A stretch of 43,073 nt of DNA, taken from NCBI RefSeq assembly GCF_000745895.1, contig NZ_JQKE01000020.1, forward strand, positions 1 through 43,073, given 5' to 3'. Origin of the DNA: Stenoxybacter acetivorans DSM 19021. Lineage in GTDB: Bacteria; Pseudomonadota; Gammaproteobacteria; Burkholderiales; Neisseriaceae. The notes beneath the pieces are model-generated. The model worked only from the letters and a program-made list of their open reading frames with translations, searched no databases and had not been told where the DNA came from. Positions 42,597-43,073 of the stretch are shown piece after piece. Position numbers and translations under genes: made by a program. How positions within the stretch are numbered: the first letter of the stretch is position 1; each line of letters starts with the position of its first letter.

Positions 42597-42734
42597 ATGA
42601 TCAGCGGTTCAGGAGTTCTGTTATCTGCCATTGTAATGGCTGCGGTTGTTTGGTCTCTGGTCTTATTGGCTGTTCACCACGTTGAAAGTCAAGAGAAAAA
42701 AAGACAAAAAAAAACCACCGCTAAAGAGGCTTAA
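42597..42734 (+). CDS. 45-aa single-helix membrane protein, set B
   Basis: The product MISGSGVLLSAIVMAAVVWS continues LVLLAVHHVE and ends with a basic tail (KKRQKKTTAKEA). GAGGAGG lies 9 nt before the ATG. It has the same design as the 53-aa protein at 41151 (one helix, then a highly charged tail). Unrecognised. Confidence 0.6.
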   Translation: MISGSGVLLSAIVMAAVVWSLVLLAVHHVESQEKKRQKKTTAKEA

Positions 42735-42784
42735 CCTGTAAGAATTCCTAGCGTTGTTTACAGTATTTATAGGAAAATACTGTA

Positions 42785-43073
42785 ATGAATATTCATAAAA
42801 GAACCCGTTTACTGCCCTATCAGCGTCAAGAAATTTGGCGGCTTTATACAGAAGAAAATGTCCGCGTTTCTGATTTGGCGGCTACCTATTGCGTCAGCAG
42901 ACCCACCATCTATAAAGTCTTGAAAGAAGCGCGGTTACAGGTATTCGTGCCTAAAAACAGCACTAACCGCCGCTTCAAACAAGTTCGTTACGGCATGAAG
43001 CGTTTGGCAAAAGTAGAAAAAGCCATTCAAGACAAGCTCAAAGCGCAGGCGCAGCGGTACAATAAAACTTATC
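42785..43073 (+). CDS. Transposase/integrase, N-terminal part cut by the window edge
   Basis: Ninety-six codons open to the edge: RTRLLPYQRQEIWRLYTEEN, then a helix-turn-helix (VSDLAATYCVSRPTIYKVLK) and VRYGMKRLAKVEKAIQDKLK. The helix-turn-helix and following basic stretch match IS481-like integrase-core transposases common in Neisseriaceae. The left end of the element appears to be TGTAAGAATTCC at 42737. Its decayed relative is at 9772-10043 in the same direction. The catalytic DDE domain would lie outside the window. Confidence 0.8.
   Translation, partial: MNIHKRTRLLPYQRQEIWRLYTEENVRVSDLAATYCVSRPTIYKVLKEARLQVFVPKNSTNRRFKQVRYGMKRLAKVEKAIQDKLKAQAQRYNKTY

Noticed and set aside
1..43073. tRNA genes or an attachment site for the element
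   Set aside because: No cloverleaf or tRNA 3' end was recognised by eye on either strand, so no integration site can be proposed; a dedicated tRNA scan would settle it.

Overview
The window is chromosomal DNA of a member of the Neisseriaceae. The best evidence is the repeated DNA-uptake word AGGCTGCCTGAA (also seen as its complement TTCAGGCAGCCT), often arranged as inverted pairs that act as terminators. This is the uptake dialect described for Simonsiella and its relatives; naming a genus is inference. There are no rRNA or tRNA genes to help.

Left part (1-10 kb). Positions 1-1740 hold two full copies and a decayed third copy of a ~790-bp unit. Each unit encodes a ~157-aa protein and a 50-aa peptide that is absent from ordinary gene calls. 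They lie next to a broken RTX (calcium-binding repeat) toxin gene carrying an IS5-type transposase remnant. A nitrate module follows: narK1-narK2 on the minus strand, divergent from the narX-narL two-component system. Then come queA, a small lipoprotein gene and a decayed transposase copy.

CRISPR part (10.1-17.9 kb). A 65-aa membrane protein gene, cas1 and two different overlapping cas2-like genes form an apparent operon with no interference genes in the window. The leader and five perfect 36-nt repeats follow. Then 4,978 bp of a phage large polyvalent protein gene sits exactly between two perfect repeats, as if it were one giant spacer. After it come a perfect or near-perfect pair of repeats and a degenerating distal end. 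This is the most striking structure in the window.

Conjugation part (18-33 kb). A tail of traU, then trbC, a traN split in two, an unnamed periplasmic protein and traF form the end of an F-type type IV secretion operon resembling the gonococcal genetic island. A cargo block (three unrecognised genes and two divergent toxin-antitoxin operons) separates traF from traH. traH-traG restart from a good sigma-70 promoter. traG ends at a textbook -1 frameshift site (slippery heptamer, 6-nt spacer, GC-rich hairpin), and the -1 frame runs without a stop into a lytic transglycosylase ORF.

Right part (33-43 kb). This is a patchwork of small genes, a lone RelB/DinJ antitoxin, a FitAB toxin-antitoxin pair behind 9-bp tandem repeats, a possible PD-(D/E)XK nuclease, and an ABC-three-component (ABC-3C) defence-like operon that follows the truncated start of a DUF5131 gene and whose ATPase gene is frameshifted. 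A DUF3577 (ICE replication-associated) gene follows. Its long structured leader ends in a terminator-like hairpin, and a second diverged copy of the leader occurs 2 kb downstream. Each leader is associated with a pair of small membrane-protein genes. Between them lies ~780 bp of gene-free, highly structured DNA with an inverted pair of perfect DnaA-box words. The window ends inside a transposase gene whose decayed relative lies at 9.8 kb in the same orientation, so the CRISPR and conjugation region lies between two related insertion-sequence copies.
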